Part shown: one piece after another, positions 33,541 to 46,000 of the stretch
How positions within the stretch are numbered: position 1 is the first letter of the stretch
Layout: every line of letters starts with the position of its first letter
Assembly (NCBI RefSeq): GCF_018446385.1
Contig: NC_056004.1
Coordinates: 52,332,523-52,396,522 of the forward strand
From: Zingiber officinale
Lineage: Eukaryota > Streptophyta > Magnoliopsida > Zingiberales > Zingiberaceae
DNA length: 64,000 bases
Reading direction: 5' to 3'
Program-made: the position numbers and the translations under genes
Notes under the pieces: model-generated
Told to the model about the DNA's origin: nothing
The model's database searches: none
Seen by the model: only the letters and a program-made list of their open reading frames with translations

Positions 33541-34854
33541 TTACATAGTTAGTTTCATTCATAGATGCATATGAAAGATACCCTAATAGTATTTTTGGGT
33601 TTAAGAAAAGTATAAGAAAGATAAAGAAAAGTATAAGAAAGATAAAGAAAAGAAAGAAAAGGCCAAGGCCTTAAGTAGATCCCAAAGTCAAGACTTTAGG
33701 GATTTTTGGCACACAATGTGCTTATTAAAATGCCAAGGCATTTAAAGAAGAAGTAATTAAGATATAACAAGTATTTTACTTTTAAATGGCATGTACCGGA
33801 CACAAGGTCCAAGGGATGGGCTCCAAGATGCCCCTAGGCACAAGGCCTAGAAGTATCTTAGTAGTTTCGGGATTAGCTACCTCGATCCTTACTAAGAATG
33901 CGCGCAAAGTGGTACAATGCCGGGTCCAAAAGAAGTTGATTATTATTTTCAAGTATTAAAAGTATAAGTTTATGAACAAGTAAAAATAAGTTTTACATAA
34001 GAATAAAAGTACTAAAGAATGAGTTTTAAGCAAGTGAAATAAAAGAATCAGCTTAGAACAAGTAAAACAAGTTTCACTTTGTTTTAAAGATCAGTAAGTT
34101 TAGCTTCCTTTTATGCTAGCAGCTTTTACATGTTTAGTTTTCTTACATGTTATTGATTTGCTAGTTGATGAGCATGTTTAGCTATACATGTTAGCTTTTC
34201 AGTTAGTTGATTCATTTGCTATTTATGAGCATGAGTATCTTTACATGTTAGCATTCAGTTTTAGCATGTTTTTATTTATATACATGCATATCGTGATTTT
34301 GTGAGTTAGATAGCGCTCACTAAGCATTTTGCTTATAGATACTACTTTCCTCCTACTGCAGATAAAGAAAAAAGAAAGCTAAAGTATAAGAAGGAAGGCG
34401 ACGGGGAGATGCTGTGACGGTGTGTGATGCCAGGACTATGGAGAGATCATGAGTTTGCTAAGGAAAATGTCAAGACTCCTTTTGAGTTTTCTTTCAGTTA
34501 TTAAGTTGATAGAGATTGTATTAGTTGTTTCCTTTGTCTATGTTGATTAATTGAGTCTATTCCGCATTGTTAGTTGAGTTATTTCCTATTGTTGGAGCTA
34601 TATAGTTTTCTATTGCTAGAATAGTTTTCTTTTTAGTGTCGTGTTATTATTTCTGCGTGGTTGTGAAAAATATGTTCCAGCCGCCTGTGGCTGTGTATAT
34701 AGTGTTTGTATCCCAGTTTGGGGTCACCGGTACTGTCAAAATTTTTCGGTAGGGATTTCTCGAAGTTAAGTAGCGTACCGGTTAAGTAGAGTTAGTAGTC
34801 AAGTAACGGTCATCTTTAGAGTGTAGTAGTAGTAGTAAGAAGGGTCGTTACAGT

Positions 34855-34866
34855 TGGTATCAGAGC
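34855..34866 (+). other. Primer binding site, tRNA-iMet
   Basis: TGGTATCAGAGC just after the LTR end at 34852. Proves the LTR orientation and that some internal sequence survives. Confidence 0.9.
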
Positions 34867-34970
34867 GATATCGCCCTTTACAGTTAAGAGGAAAAAAAAA
34901 AATAGTAGTCAAGTAGTGGTCCACCTTTAGAGAGTAGTAGTAGTGTAGAAAGGTGGGTCGTTACATTTTG

Positions 34971-35830
34971 CGTCAAATTCTTATTTTCATCGCAAAGTTA
35001 TTTAGAAGATCATAAAATTTATAAACTCGGATCTGCTACAAATTTTGATTTTTGTGATGAATTTTTAGATTCATCGCGGAATTCGTCATATAATCTACGC
35101 TGAATATAAAAATTTGATGCAAATTCTATAACAACTTGTCAGATTCATCGCAAAATCTACGACTAATCTAGAAATTCATTGTAAAAATCTGTGACCATCC
35201 GATAATTTGTTGCAAATTCTGCGACAAATATCCAAATTCATCACAAATTCTGGAACAAATTATCAGATTTGTCGTAGATTTTTGCAATAAATATGAAAAT
35301 TCATTGCAAAAATCTACGATAAATCCAAAAATTCACTGCAAAATCTAGTAGTATTTTTTCAATCATTATGATAGTTTTGCGATGAAAATAATTTTGTTGC
35401 AAATTTTATTGCAAATCTATGATGAATTTAAAAATTTATCGCAGATTATGCAACGATTGTGGAAATTCGTTGCAAAAATATGCAACAAATCCGAAAATTT
35501 GTTGTTGAATCTATTAGTATTTTTCAGTACATTGTAATAGCTTTGCGATGAAAATAATTTATTGAAAATTTTATCACAATGTACGTCAAATTTTAAAATT
35601 CATCGCAGAATCTAGTAGTATTTTTTTGGTATATTATAATAGTTTTGCGATGAAAAAAAATTCATCACAAATTTTATCACAAATCTACGACGAATTTTTA
35701 GAATTGTTGTAGATTCTGCAGCGAATCTAAAAATTCATCGCAAAATCTAGCATTATTTTTTGATACATTATGATAGACGAAAATGTTTTCATTGCACAAT
35801 TTGTCGCAAAACATAATAAAAACAATCTAG
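34971..35830. repeat. CACTA subterminal repeats, continued
   Basis: Dense ATTCATCGCAAA / TTTGCGATGAA words, many as adjacent inverted pairs. AT-rich, no coding. Confidence 0.7.
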
Positions 35831-35984
35831 AATTAGATAATTTCTATATTTAACCTAGTTAATACAAAAATATCTATCAAATTCATACACATTTTATCTA
35901 ACACGTCAATCTAACAATAAAACTATACATAAAACAAATCACAATTCATACATCAAATCCAAAATCACAAAATATCTATAAGAT

Positions 35985-36160
35985 CTAAACATTTCATACA
36001 CCAAAATGCATACATCATATAATATTCTTACAATCCAAACATATCATAGATAAAAAATGCAAACATCATCTAATATCCTTACAATCCAAACATATCATAC
36101 ATAAAAATGCAAACATCCGAAAGATCTAATATCCCTACAATCCAAATATCATAAGAAGTT
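35985..36160 (+). repeat. About 53-bp tandem repeat, three copies
   Basis: CTTACAATCCAAACATATCAT followed by AAAATGCAAACATC recurs from about 36026, 36080 and 36135. Inside the CACTA element, non-coding. Confidence 0.6.
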
Positions 36161-36469
36161 CTAAACCATCCATACATCAACAAATTTCCAAACATCACTA
36201 AATCTTCTCAATCTTCTTCAAATATCCTTATTTTCTTGCATCAAAATAAAAATACAAACAATATCAATGATTATAAGAAAAAAAATTATTATATATGAAC
36301 ATAAAAAATAATTTTTACTTACTCCGACATTGATTTTTATTGTGTCCGACCAATCATGTTTCAAAAAAATTAACAGTATTCACAAAAAAAACATTTACAA
36401 TCAAGTAAATAATGTTCAAAAATACTAATTATGAGATAAATAAAATTTATACAAGAAAATCCATCACCA

Positions 36470-36500
36470 CCATCATCACCATCATCGCCATCGCTTGCTG
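36470..36500. repeat. CAT/CAC trinucleotide microsatellite
   Basis: Imperfect (CAC/CAT)n run. Confidence 0.7.
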
Positions 36501-36743
36501 ATATGAAATGTCTTCCCAACGTGCTTCAATTTTTTTTCATGTATTTGTTTTATAAACAACACACTAATTAATTTTGTCACATTTCAAACTAGGATATGAA
36601 GCATAGAATACTTAAAGGGTAGATGCTAAGAGCATATACGCAAGGATATGGTAATTTAAGAATAAGAGCACTCTTTGATAAAAATAAAATAAAAAATGAA
36701 CACACATTCACATTTCATGATTTTAAAAATTTAATTAACTTAC

Positions 36744-38335
36744 CTCCCCAAGAAGATTTTGATGATGAATCTTTTCATCGGTTATAACCTCAAGCACTAA
36801 CACTCCAAAACTAAATACATCAAATTTCACTGAAAATATTCCATTTATAGTATATTCCAGAGACATGTATCCACTGCATCCAAAGATAATGAATTATAAA
36901 ATTAATTTAAATTTTTCCTTCTCGAGGCACTAAAAGAGTAATTTAAAAAACTTACTATGTTCCTACAATTCTCTTGGTATTTCTTATTGTTTCATCTCCA
37001 CTAAATAATTTTTCCATGCCAAAGTCAAATATTTTCGGATTAATATCCTTATCAAGAAGTATGTTGCTAGTTTTTAAATCCCTATGTATGATTCTGTATC
37101 AAGAATCATGGTGAAGATAAAAGACACCTTGAGCAATGCCAAGTATAATATTGTATCACATTCTCCAATCCAACAATCAGCATATGTCCTTATTTTGGAC
37201 GATCGATAATGAGACAAGGGATAGTCAAACATCTTGCATATCAACTTAACTGGAGTCTTCTGAATCACAAGAGATTTAACTAACCAAATAAAAATGTGTC
37301 CAAGCTTCCATTGAGCATATACTCATAGATCAACATTCTTTCTCCCCCTCAACACAACAGCCGAGAAGGTGAACGAGGTTCCGATGTTACAGTTTGGCGA
37401 TCACCATCACCTTAGTCTAGAACTCATCTGAGCCCTGTGTCAACATCTTTGATACCTCTTCACAGCTATTTCCTGACCCTCCTCCAACTTTTCCTGCACA
37501 CACACATATATATTAGGAAACTCACTCACAAAGCTCATATAGTGGCAATCACACTCCCAAATACCTTATAAACATGACCAAATCCACCCTCTCCGAGCTT
37601 GTTGTCGAAGCAAAAGTCTCTGTTGGCCTTAGCAATCCTACCCAAATCAAAAAGAGGCATTTCTAAGTTTTCCTCTTCCATTGCTTCTTCTTCGTCAGCA
37701 TTATTTTCTGTGGAGAATAAGCCACAAAAAGTAAGAGATGTGGGTGTCGAGGAAATATTCAAGGTTTTTCTCACTCGCTCATCTTGTTGTTTCTCGTCTA
37801 CCTTCTTCTCCAAAGGAGAATCATAATGGCAACCAAGAGAAACATTGCTAATAGCAGTGCCACTATGATCACTGCTACATGCCTCTTGTTGCTATAGCCA
37901 CTAGACATCGATTCACCTAAACAAAAGACATTCACATTGAACAATTTGCCAAACTATTAACTTGAAAAAAAGTCATACGTACGCACGTACCTAAATCCGC
38001 TCATGCCAATCGAACGTAGAGATCTTGGCTAAATCCATTGTTGTAGTGTTTGATGTTAGTGAGGTTGTTGGTCCAAAAGATGCAGCCACTGCCGCTGATG
38101 TTGGCCCTGGTGAAGGTTGTGCAAGAGCAATTCCTCAGGCATGCGGCCCTGCATGCAGTCGTCCAGTCTCCGCATGCTCCAGTCCACCGTCGACCATGAC
38201 GTGTCCGGTAGCTTCATATTGCTGAGTGTCGACAGACTCGTTGGAGTTGGAAGAGAGGGGTGATGACCTTACCTGGATGGAAATCGCCGCAATAAAATCT
38301 CCTCCTCGCGTCGTTGCCACCATGTAAAATTAGGG
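36744..38335 (-). pseudogene. Captured G-type lectin S-receptor-like kinase gene fragment (with introns)
   Basis: Minus strand, in gene order. PAN-type extracellular piece with CLRNCSCTTFTRANISGSGC and QDLYVRLA (about 38160-37998). Transmembrane helix RHVAVIIVALLLAMFLLVAI (about 37882-37823). Juxtamembrane MPLFDLGRIAKA and the ATP loop NKLGEGGFG near 37580. Subdomain II AVK in the next exon (about 37465). HLLGCCVEGE and LIYEYMLNGSLDTFLF (about 37370-37290). Catalytic loop IHRDLKTSN and DFG (about 37090-37020). Then [23 protein letters not shown] (about 36875-36800). Splice sites survive (donor at 36743/36744, donor at 36955/36956, acceptor near 36878), so capture was from genomic DNA. Frameshifts, stops and the missing final exon make it non-functional. 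In plants such kinases act in pollen recognition and defence signalling. Confidence 0.85.
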
Positions 38336-38399
38336 CAAAGGGTAAAAGGGATCGGGTGGGTTAAATACTTAGGCTTCGTTTACGATAAAAATAAATTTG

Positions 38400-39619
38400 A
38401 TGCTATATTCATTGTAGATCTGTGATAAATTTTGAAATTCTTGGTAGATTCTACAACAAATTTCAAATTCGTCGCAGATTTGAGATTTTTTTATATATAA
38501 ATTTAAACTATCTGAGATCGGTTGAGGTACATAAAGAGCTCAGAATGACATGAAATTAATTCCTATGGGTTCCTATAAATTACCTAATTTTATAAATCTC
38601 CTCAACCAATAATTTTACCCAATCGATATTTTTTTTACCATGAATGTGTCTGAAAAATATTATTCACCTTCATAAAATCAATGATTTCAGTATATTAGGT
38701 ACAACTAATATTTGAGGGCATCTATATGATTAGGTGATTTATAGAAACCAATAAAAACTGGTTTCATATCATTCTGAGCACTCAAGGTACCTCAACCGAC
38801 ATTGGAAATTTTATTTTAAAAAAAAATACAATCTGCAATGAATTTTGAAATTCATCATTAAATCTACAATGAATTTTAAAATTTGCTACAGATCTACAAT
38901 AAATTTTGAAATTTGTTGCAGATTCTATGATGAATTTCAAAATTTATTGTGGATTCTGCGATGAATTTCAAAATTCATTGTAGATTTTGTGACGAATTTC
39001 AAAATTCATTGCAGATTCTGTGATGAATTCAAAATACATTACAGATTCTATGATGAATTTCAAAATTCATTGTATATTTTGTGATGAATTTCAAAATTCA
39101 TTGTAGATTGTAAATTTCTTTTAAAAATAATAAAATTTTTAATGTTAGTTAAGGTGCCTAGAGAACTCGAAATGACATGAAACCAGTTCCTATGGGTTCA
39201 TATAAATCTCCTCAACAACTAATTTTACATAATCAATGATTTTTTTTACCGTGAATGTGTCTAAAAATTGTTAATCACCTTCATTAAATCAATAATCTCA
39301 ATATATTAGGGTAAAATTAATATTTGAGGGCATCTATATGATCAAGAGTTTATAAGAACCCATAGGAATGGGTTATATCTCATTCCGACTCTTTGGGTAC
39401 CTCGACCATCTTCAGATATTTAAAAATAAGTGTGACCTATTAAATTACAACTTCTTATAGAAATTTCTCTAAGTCTTACATGCACATAATTGATTTAGCA
39501 ATTTAAGAAAAAGTACAGTTTGTGAAATTATTTTTTAAGGATATTTTTATGATCATGGGGTTTATAGGAATTCATATGAACTTATTTTATGTCATTTCGA
39601 CCCCTCTAGGTGTGTCAAC
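38400..39619. repeat. CACTA interior: foldback units 1-2 and ATTCRTCGCAGAT repeats
   Basis: Unit 1 (about 38520-38805) begins GTTGAGGTACATAAAGAGCTC and ends as its approximate inverse, with AACTGG..TTCATATCATTCTGAGC and AGGTACCTCAACC. Unit 2 (about 39150-39410) has the same design, plus a tail to 39619. Between them lie repeats of TTCAAAATTCATTGCAGATT. Confidence 0.65.
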
Positions 39620-39812
39620 TGTAACGACCCAATTTTCCCTATTTTGAGTTCTAAATGTCCTTAAAAATATTTGAAAATGCTTTTAAAATATTCTAGAGAT
39701 TTTTAGGAATTTTTAGAATATTTTTATGCAAATTTTGGAGTTCGTTTGGTATTTTTACCAAGAGGAAGAAGTTAAAATAAAATAAAATAAAATAAAAAAT
39801 ATAAATGTGTTA

Positions 39813-39878
39813 AAGCCGGGTTTCGAACCCACAACCTTAGACCTGAACCAAATTCAGCTAGCCAACCGGTCCGCAACC
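39813..39878 (-). other. tRNA-like module 1 (39620 LTR)
   Basis: Minus strand: GGACCGGTTGGCTAGCTGA, then TGTGGGTTCGAAACCCG (B box with paired GGG/CCC). About 190 bp from the LTR start. Confidence 0.55.
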
Positions 39879-39962
39879 TTTTTGTGAACAAATAGGAACT
39901 TAATTGATCTTAAGTCATAATTAACCTTAAGCCATAAAAGGAAACAAAAATACCAAAATAAG

Positions 39963-40040
39963 GGGCTGAGGCAAGATTCGAACTAGCGATCTTCGACTCA
40001 GCCAAGCCTTTATCTGCCCAGGCTGACCAAGTGAGCAAGC
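39963..40040 (-). other. tRNA-like module 2 (39620 LTR)
   Basis: Minus strand: GCTCACTTGGTCAGCCTGG, then GCTAGTTCGAATCTTGCC. B box good, A box weak. Confidence 0.5.
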
Positions 40041-42127
40041 AATTGTTTCTTGAAGGAAACCGAAACCAGTAGTAGTTAAGCGATATTTTTGGAACCGAAA
40101 ATAACCCTAGTATAAGAAAAGAAATTTAGGTTTTTATTTTCGGAAAATCTAAATTTCCTCTCAAAATCTTCTTCTCTCTCGCGAACGGCGACGGCGGCGG
40201 CGACTCCACTGTTCGGGCGGAGAGGGCGACGGAGCTAGGCCTTTTTCCGGCCGGTCTTCACTCCACCGTGACCCTCTCGTCGTGGGGAGCTCGCGGACGC
40301 AAAGAAACCGCCGAGATCTTCATCTCTCCGCAAACCCTAGAAGCTGCCGTCGGTTGTAAGTTCAAGAGAAGCCTAATGTGAGTTGCTTCTCACCTGCAGT
40401 AGGAGTAGTTTTCGGATTTTCGTTTCCGTCTTTATCTTCGAAGTGTGTTGAGATGGAATTTGGTTTCCAGTCACAGATTATAGTGGTGTTTTGTTCCTTT
40501 TGGATTGCTTAGGAGAATACCTTTGGTTTTGCACGTTTTCTCTTGACAGTGAGTTCCGGGTTCTGGTTCTTGATGTTTTAGTTGATTGGTTGAAGCTTTG
40601 TTTCCTTCAAATGGCCATGGAGATCGTGGTAGATTGTGATGGCTTTGTTTACCTATTGTAATGAAATATTGGACTGATGAGGTAGATAGGAGGTTGATTC
40701 GATGCTGTTCAATTTATAGAATTATTACAGTTTAGTGTAGATTCGATTACTGTGATTCTGCCCACTGAATTACAGTGAACTTGGATTCTTTGTGGGAATT
40801 TCTTCGATGTTTCTAGTGCATTCCGTGGTGTTTTATTTCCTGTGAGTTCTGAAATTCTAAGTTGGTGTAGTTGTTGGAGCTGAAAACCACTTCAGCAATA
40901 CCCATCATTCAAGTTCATTGAAGTGTAGAACATTTATATGAAAAACCTAAGGATTTGCACCACGGAGCATTTATATGAAAAGCTACAGCAAGCATTTAGT
41001 TTTTAAGCTTTAAATAAGGTTTAAGTTTCAATCTTGTTCCATGTATCAATTAGCAAGTAGAACAATAAGTCACAATAGTATGAATCACAGTTAGCTAACA
41101 TAAAGTATTTGTAAACTTCCTAAAGATGCTGACCATCATAGCCAAAAAAAAAAAAAGAATGTGGAAGAGGTTAGATAGGGTTTTAATGTTTCCCTCTTGG
41201 AATGGAAAGGATTTAGAAGAATGCTATGTTTGGAGTTTTCATCTTTTTGTCCAGCAACTATGTTGTTATGTATATGAGTAATTTCCTTTGCAGTGCAGTT
41301 TTATTTTAGAATAGGTTTTATTTGCTAATTTAGCATGATTAGTTTTCCTGATTCATATCTGTTGTAGCATGCTTAGAGAGCTCAATTTGTTTTCCTTATG
41401 AAAATAATTTAAGTGTTAGGCATGTTCTGTTTCATTTACCTTAGCTGAGCATGTTTAGTTTTCATTTTTCTTTAGCTGAGCATGAGCAGTGTTAGATCCC
41501 ATTTTTAGGCCTTTCTTATGGATTTGAGTATGAGCAATTCTTTTTATGTTTGTTGTATGCGAGCATGATTAGTTCTTTGCTTTGCTGTTTACGAATATAA
41601 GCAGTCTTCCTTGTTTTGCTATTAGACGTTATTCATGCACTGTAGTTGTAGAATTGAATGAGCATTTTATTGAGCTTAAGTGCAGATTTTACAAATAAGC
41701 TATAAGCAAGAAAGACCAAGGTCTAGACTTGATTTCAATTTTAGAAGATTGAATATCAAAAGCGCACATAAGGTGTTTGCTTAAATGCCAAGTAAGGGCA
41801 AGTATAAAGAAGTTATAGTTAGTAAGAAAGTATTTTACTTTTAAAGGGCATGTACCGGACACAAGGTCCAAGGGATGGGCTCCAAGTTGCCCCTAGGCAC
41901 AAGGCCTAGAAGTATCTTAGTAGTTTCGGGATTAGCTACCTCGATTCTTATTAAGAATGCGCGCAAAGTGGTCCAAAAGAAGTTTATTATTATTTTGAAG
42001 TATTAAAGTATAAGTTTTGAAACAAATGAAACAAGCTTCAAATATGTTTAGAATTAGAAAGTTTAGTTTCTTGTTATTTGAAGCATGCAGTAATAGTTTT
42101 ATTTGTTTCTTGCTACTAGATTATCCA

Positions 42128-42320
42128 GCATGTTTAGTTTTACATGTTTAGTATCTTTACATGTTTAGTAGTTTTACATGTTTATCTTTACATGTTTAGT
42201 AGTTTTACATGTTTAGTATCTTTACATGTTTAGCTTTCCATGTTTATCTTTACATGTTTAGTAGTTTTACATGTTCAGTCGTTTTACATGTTTAGTAGTT
42301 TTACATGTTTAGTATGCTTC
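42128..42320 (+). repeat. ACATGTTTAGTAGTTTT minisatellite in LTR
   Basis: About a dozen copies of a 10-17 bp unit around TACATGTTTAG with spacers TAGTTTT or TATCTT. The reverse family member has the complement at 29875-29965. Confidence 0.75.
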
Positions 42321-43017
42321 TTTTATTGGTTTATGAGCATGATGAACTACAGATGTTTAGTATTTCAGTTAGCATGATTTCTTTGCTATATATGAGCATG
42401 AGTAGTTTTATATGTTAGCATTTAGTTTTAGCATGTTTTTATTTATATACATGCATATCGAGTTTTGTGAGTAGATAGCGCTCACTAAGCTTTATGCTTA
42501 TAGACTGCACTTCCTCCTACTGCAGATAAAGGAAAGGAAAAGATTTAGCAAGGAAGGCGACAAGGTGGTGGTGATGAAGGTGTGTGATGGCTGGACTATG
42601 GAGAGATCCAGAATGAGCTGGCAACTTGCCAAGACTTTTCTGTTTAGTTATTTTAGTTCTCTTTTAATGCTATGATGAAGTTGAGATTGTAATTGAGTCT
42701 ATTCCGCACTTGTAGTTTGGTATGTCTTATCGTTGGAGTTCTATTTGTTTACTATTGCTAGAATAGTTTCCTTTTAGTTATTGTGATATTATTACTGCGT
42801 GGTTGTGAAGTACTATACCAGCCGCATGTGGCTGATGGTTTATTATTTGTTTGTATTATGGGAAATGGTCACCGGTACAGGGGAGATTTTGCCGAAATTT
42901 TTTCGGTAGGGTTTTCCTAGAGATTTTTAATAAACCGGTTAAGTAGAGTTAGTAGATAAGTAACGGTCACTCTTAGAGAGTAGTAGTAGTAGTAAGAAGG
43001 GTGGTCGTTACATCAAC

Positions 43018-46000
43018 AAGCTTTGGAATGTTTATTTTCTTAAAAAAATAAAAATAACAATTTATGACAAATTTTGAAATTCATTGAAAAATCTGTGACA
43101 AATATTAAAATTTGTTGCAGATCTGCAACGAATTTGAAAATTTACCACAGGATCTGTGACAAATTTCAAAATTTGTCGCAGATTTGAGATTTTTTTATAT
43201 ATAAATTTAAACTTTTTATGGCTAGTTGAGGTACCTAACGAGCTCGGAATGATATGAGACTAGTTCTTATGGGTTTCTATAAATCCTGTAATTTTATAAA
43301 TGTCATCAGCTACTAATTTTATTCAACTGATGTTTTTGTTTATCGCTAAGGTATCTGAAAAATATTAATCGTCTTCATAAAATCAATTATCTTAATATAT
43401 TAGGTAAAACTGATATTTGAGGGTACCTATATGGTCAAGGGATTTATAGAAATTCATAAGAACTGATTTTATTTCATTCAGAGCTCTTTAGGTACCTCAA
43501 CTGATATTGGAAAGTTAACTTTTTTTTTAAAATAAAAATTAACAATTTGCAATGAATTTTGAAATTCATCGCAGTTGTATTTTTTTCTATATATAAATTT
43601 AAAACTTTCAAGGTCGATTAAGGTACCTAGAAAGCTTAGAATAAGATAAAACCAGTTCTTATGGGTTAACATAAATTCCCTAATTTTATAAATCATTTAA
43701 ACCACTAATATCACCCAGTTAGTGATTTTTTTTACCGAGAATGTGGCCAAAACATAGTAATCACCTTTATAAAATTAATGATCTTAATATATTAGGTGAA
43801 ATTAATATTTAAGAGCATCTATGTGATTAGGGGATTTATTAAAACCCATAGGAACTAGTTTTATTTCATTCTGAGCTCTCTAGGTACCTCAACCGTCTTC
43901 AGATATTTCAAAATAAGTATGACATGTTAAATTACAACTTCTTATAGAAATTTAACTAAGTCTTACGTGCACATAACTAATTTAGTAATTTAAGAAAAAA
44001 TGCAGTTGGTCAAATTATTTTTTATGGGCATTTTTATGATCAAGGGTTTTATAGGAACACATATAAACTTATTTCATGTCATTTCAAGCCCTCTAGGTAC
44101 GTCAACCGAGTTTAAAATATTTATTTTTTAGAAAATAAAAATAACAATCTGTGACAAATTTTGAAATTTTCCATAAAATTTGTGATGAATTTTAAAATCA
44201 TTGTAAATCTATGACAAATTTAGAAATTCGTCGCAGAATCTATAATAAATTTCAAAATTTGTCGTAGATTTGAGAATTTTTATATATATTAATTTAAAAT
44301 TTTTTAGGTCGATTGATGTACCTAAAGAGCTCAGAATGACATGAAACAAGTTTCTATGGGTTTCTATAAATCTCTTGATTTTATAAATCTCCTCAATTAC
44401 TAATTTACCAACTAGTGATTTTTTTTACCATGAAGGTGTCCGAAAAATGTTAATCTCCTTCATAAAATCAATAATCTCAATATATTGGGTAAAATTAATA
44501 ATTGAAGGTATCTTTATGATCAGGGAATTTATAGGAACTTATAGGTACTGGTCTCATCTCTTTCTGAGCTCTCTATACCTCGACTAGCAATAGAGAGCTG
44601 CAATGACTAGGTACTGGTCTTAGGGAATTTTTAATATTAAATTTATATATAAAAATATCAAATATGCGACAAATTTTAAAAGTCATTGCAGATTGTAAAA
44701 ATAAAAATTTACAATCTGCAATGACTTTAAAAATTTGTCCCATATTTGATATTTTTATATAAAAATTTAAACTTTTCGAGGCCAGTTGAGGTACCTATAT
44801 AAATCACCAAATTTTATAAATCTCCTGAATATCTAATTTTACTATACTAATGATTTTTTTTATAGTGAATGTCTCTAGAAAATGTTAATAGCCTTTATAA
44901 AATTAATGATTTCAATATATTGGGTAAAATTAATATTTAAAGGTAGGGGTGTAAATGAACCAAGCCGCTCGTGAGCTATTCGAAGCTCGATTCGATAAAA
45001 GCTTGTTTGAGCTCGTTTAATTAGGCTCATTAAGATAAACAAGTCAAGCTCAAGCTTCACAATACTCGGCTTGTTAGCTCGTGAACACGTTCGTTAAGCT
45101 CATGAATCAACTTTTAAATAAAAATAATAATAGTTTTGATATTGAATTTATAAATTTTACATTCTACTTATAAAAAATATAGACAAATATATTAAATTTA
45201 TTTATTAGAATAAAATTATAAATTTTAATAAGAATATTATAATTTTTTCTAAATATATAATTTAGTTTTTAATGAATATTTAAATTTAGAATTTATATTT
45301 ATTAAGCTCGTTTAGGCTCGATAAAAGCTTGAATAAGCTCGTGAGCCATGAATATATTTGTTAAATAAATCTCGAGCTCGACTTGATTATAAATGAGCCA
45401 AGCTCAAACATTCAAGAGTTTGGCTCGGCTTGGCTCGATTAGACCCCTATTTAAAGGCATCTATATGATTAAAAGATTTATAAGAACCCATAGGAACTGT
45501 TTTATCTCATTTTGAGCTCTCTAGGTACCTCGACCGTCTTCAGATATTTCAAAATAAGTGTGACTTGTTAAATTACAACTTCTTATAGAAATATAACTAA
45601 GCCTTACATGCACCTAACTGATTTAGCAATTTAAGAAAAAATACAGTTGTCAAATTATTTTTTAAGAGTATTTTTATGATCAGGAGATTTATAGGAACAC
45701 ATACGAATTTGTTTCATGTCATTTCGAGCCCTCTAGGTACGTCCACCGGCTTTAGAATGTTTATTTTTTATAAAAATAAAAATAGCAATCTACTATGAAT
45801 GTTAAAATTGGTATTAGAATCTATGACAAATTTAAAAATTTGTCGCATATCTTTAATGAATTTAGAAATTCATCGCAGAATCTGTGACAAATTTCAAAAT
45901 TCATCGCACATTTGAGATTTTATATTTATATAAATTTGAACTTTTTGAGGCCGAAATAATATGAAACCAATTTCTATGGATTTACATAAATCCCTTGATT

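Larger units (their letters stand above)
28312..34965 (+). mobile_element. Gypsy-type LTR with internally deleted element (TSD TTTTG), itself interrupted
   Basis: TSD TTTTG at 28307-28311 and 34966-34970. A full LTR (28312-34852, about 3.38 kb without the nested copy) is followed by a primer site (34855-34866), then only about 100 bp ending in GGTGGGTCGTTACA (34965). The copy therefore kept one LTR, the start of the internal region and the last part of the second LTR, with everything between deleted. The LTR carries two tRNA-like modules, a leader hairpin, AGATTTTTATTAAGC-type repeats (33230-33500) and the CTGCAGATAAAG acceptor phrase. Confidence 0.85.
39620..43012 (+). mobile_element. Solo LTR, gypsy-type (TSD TCAAC)
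   Basis: 3393 bp between TCAAC at 39615-39619 and 43013-43017; termini TGTAACGACCC and GGTGGTCGTTACA. No internal region, so a solo LTR of the family at 28312 and 29173. It splits foldback unit 2's tail. Contains two tRNA-like modules (39813-39878, 39963-40040), the leader hairpin (about 40378), and ACATGTTTAGTAGTTTT repeats (42128-42320). Short open frames in it are non-coding. Confidence 0.9.

Noticed and set aside
37535..37813. A functional receptor-like kinase gene
   Set aside because: Stops, frameshifts (between transmembrane and juxtamembrane parts and in subdomain II) and the missing final exon inside a CACTA element show it is a captured fragment.
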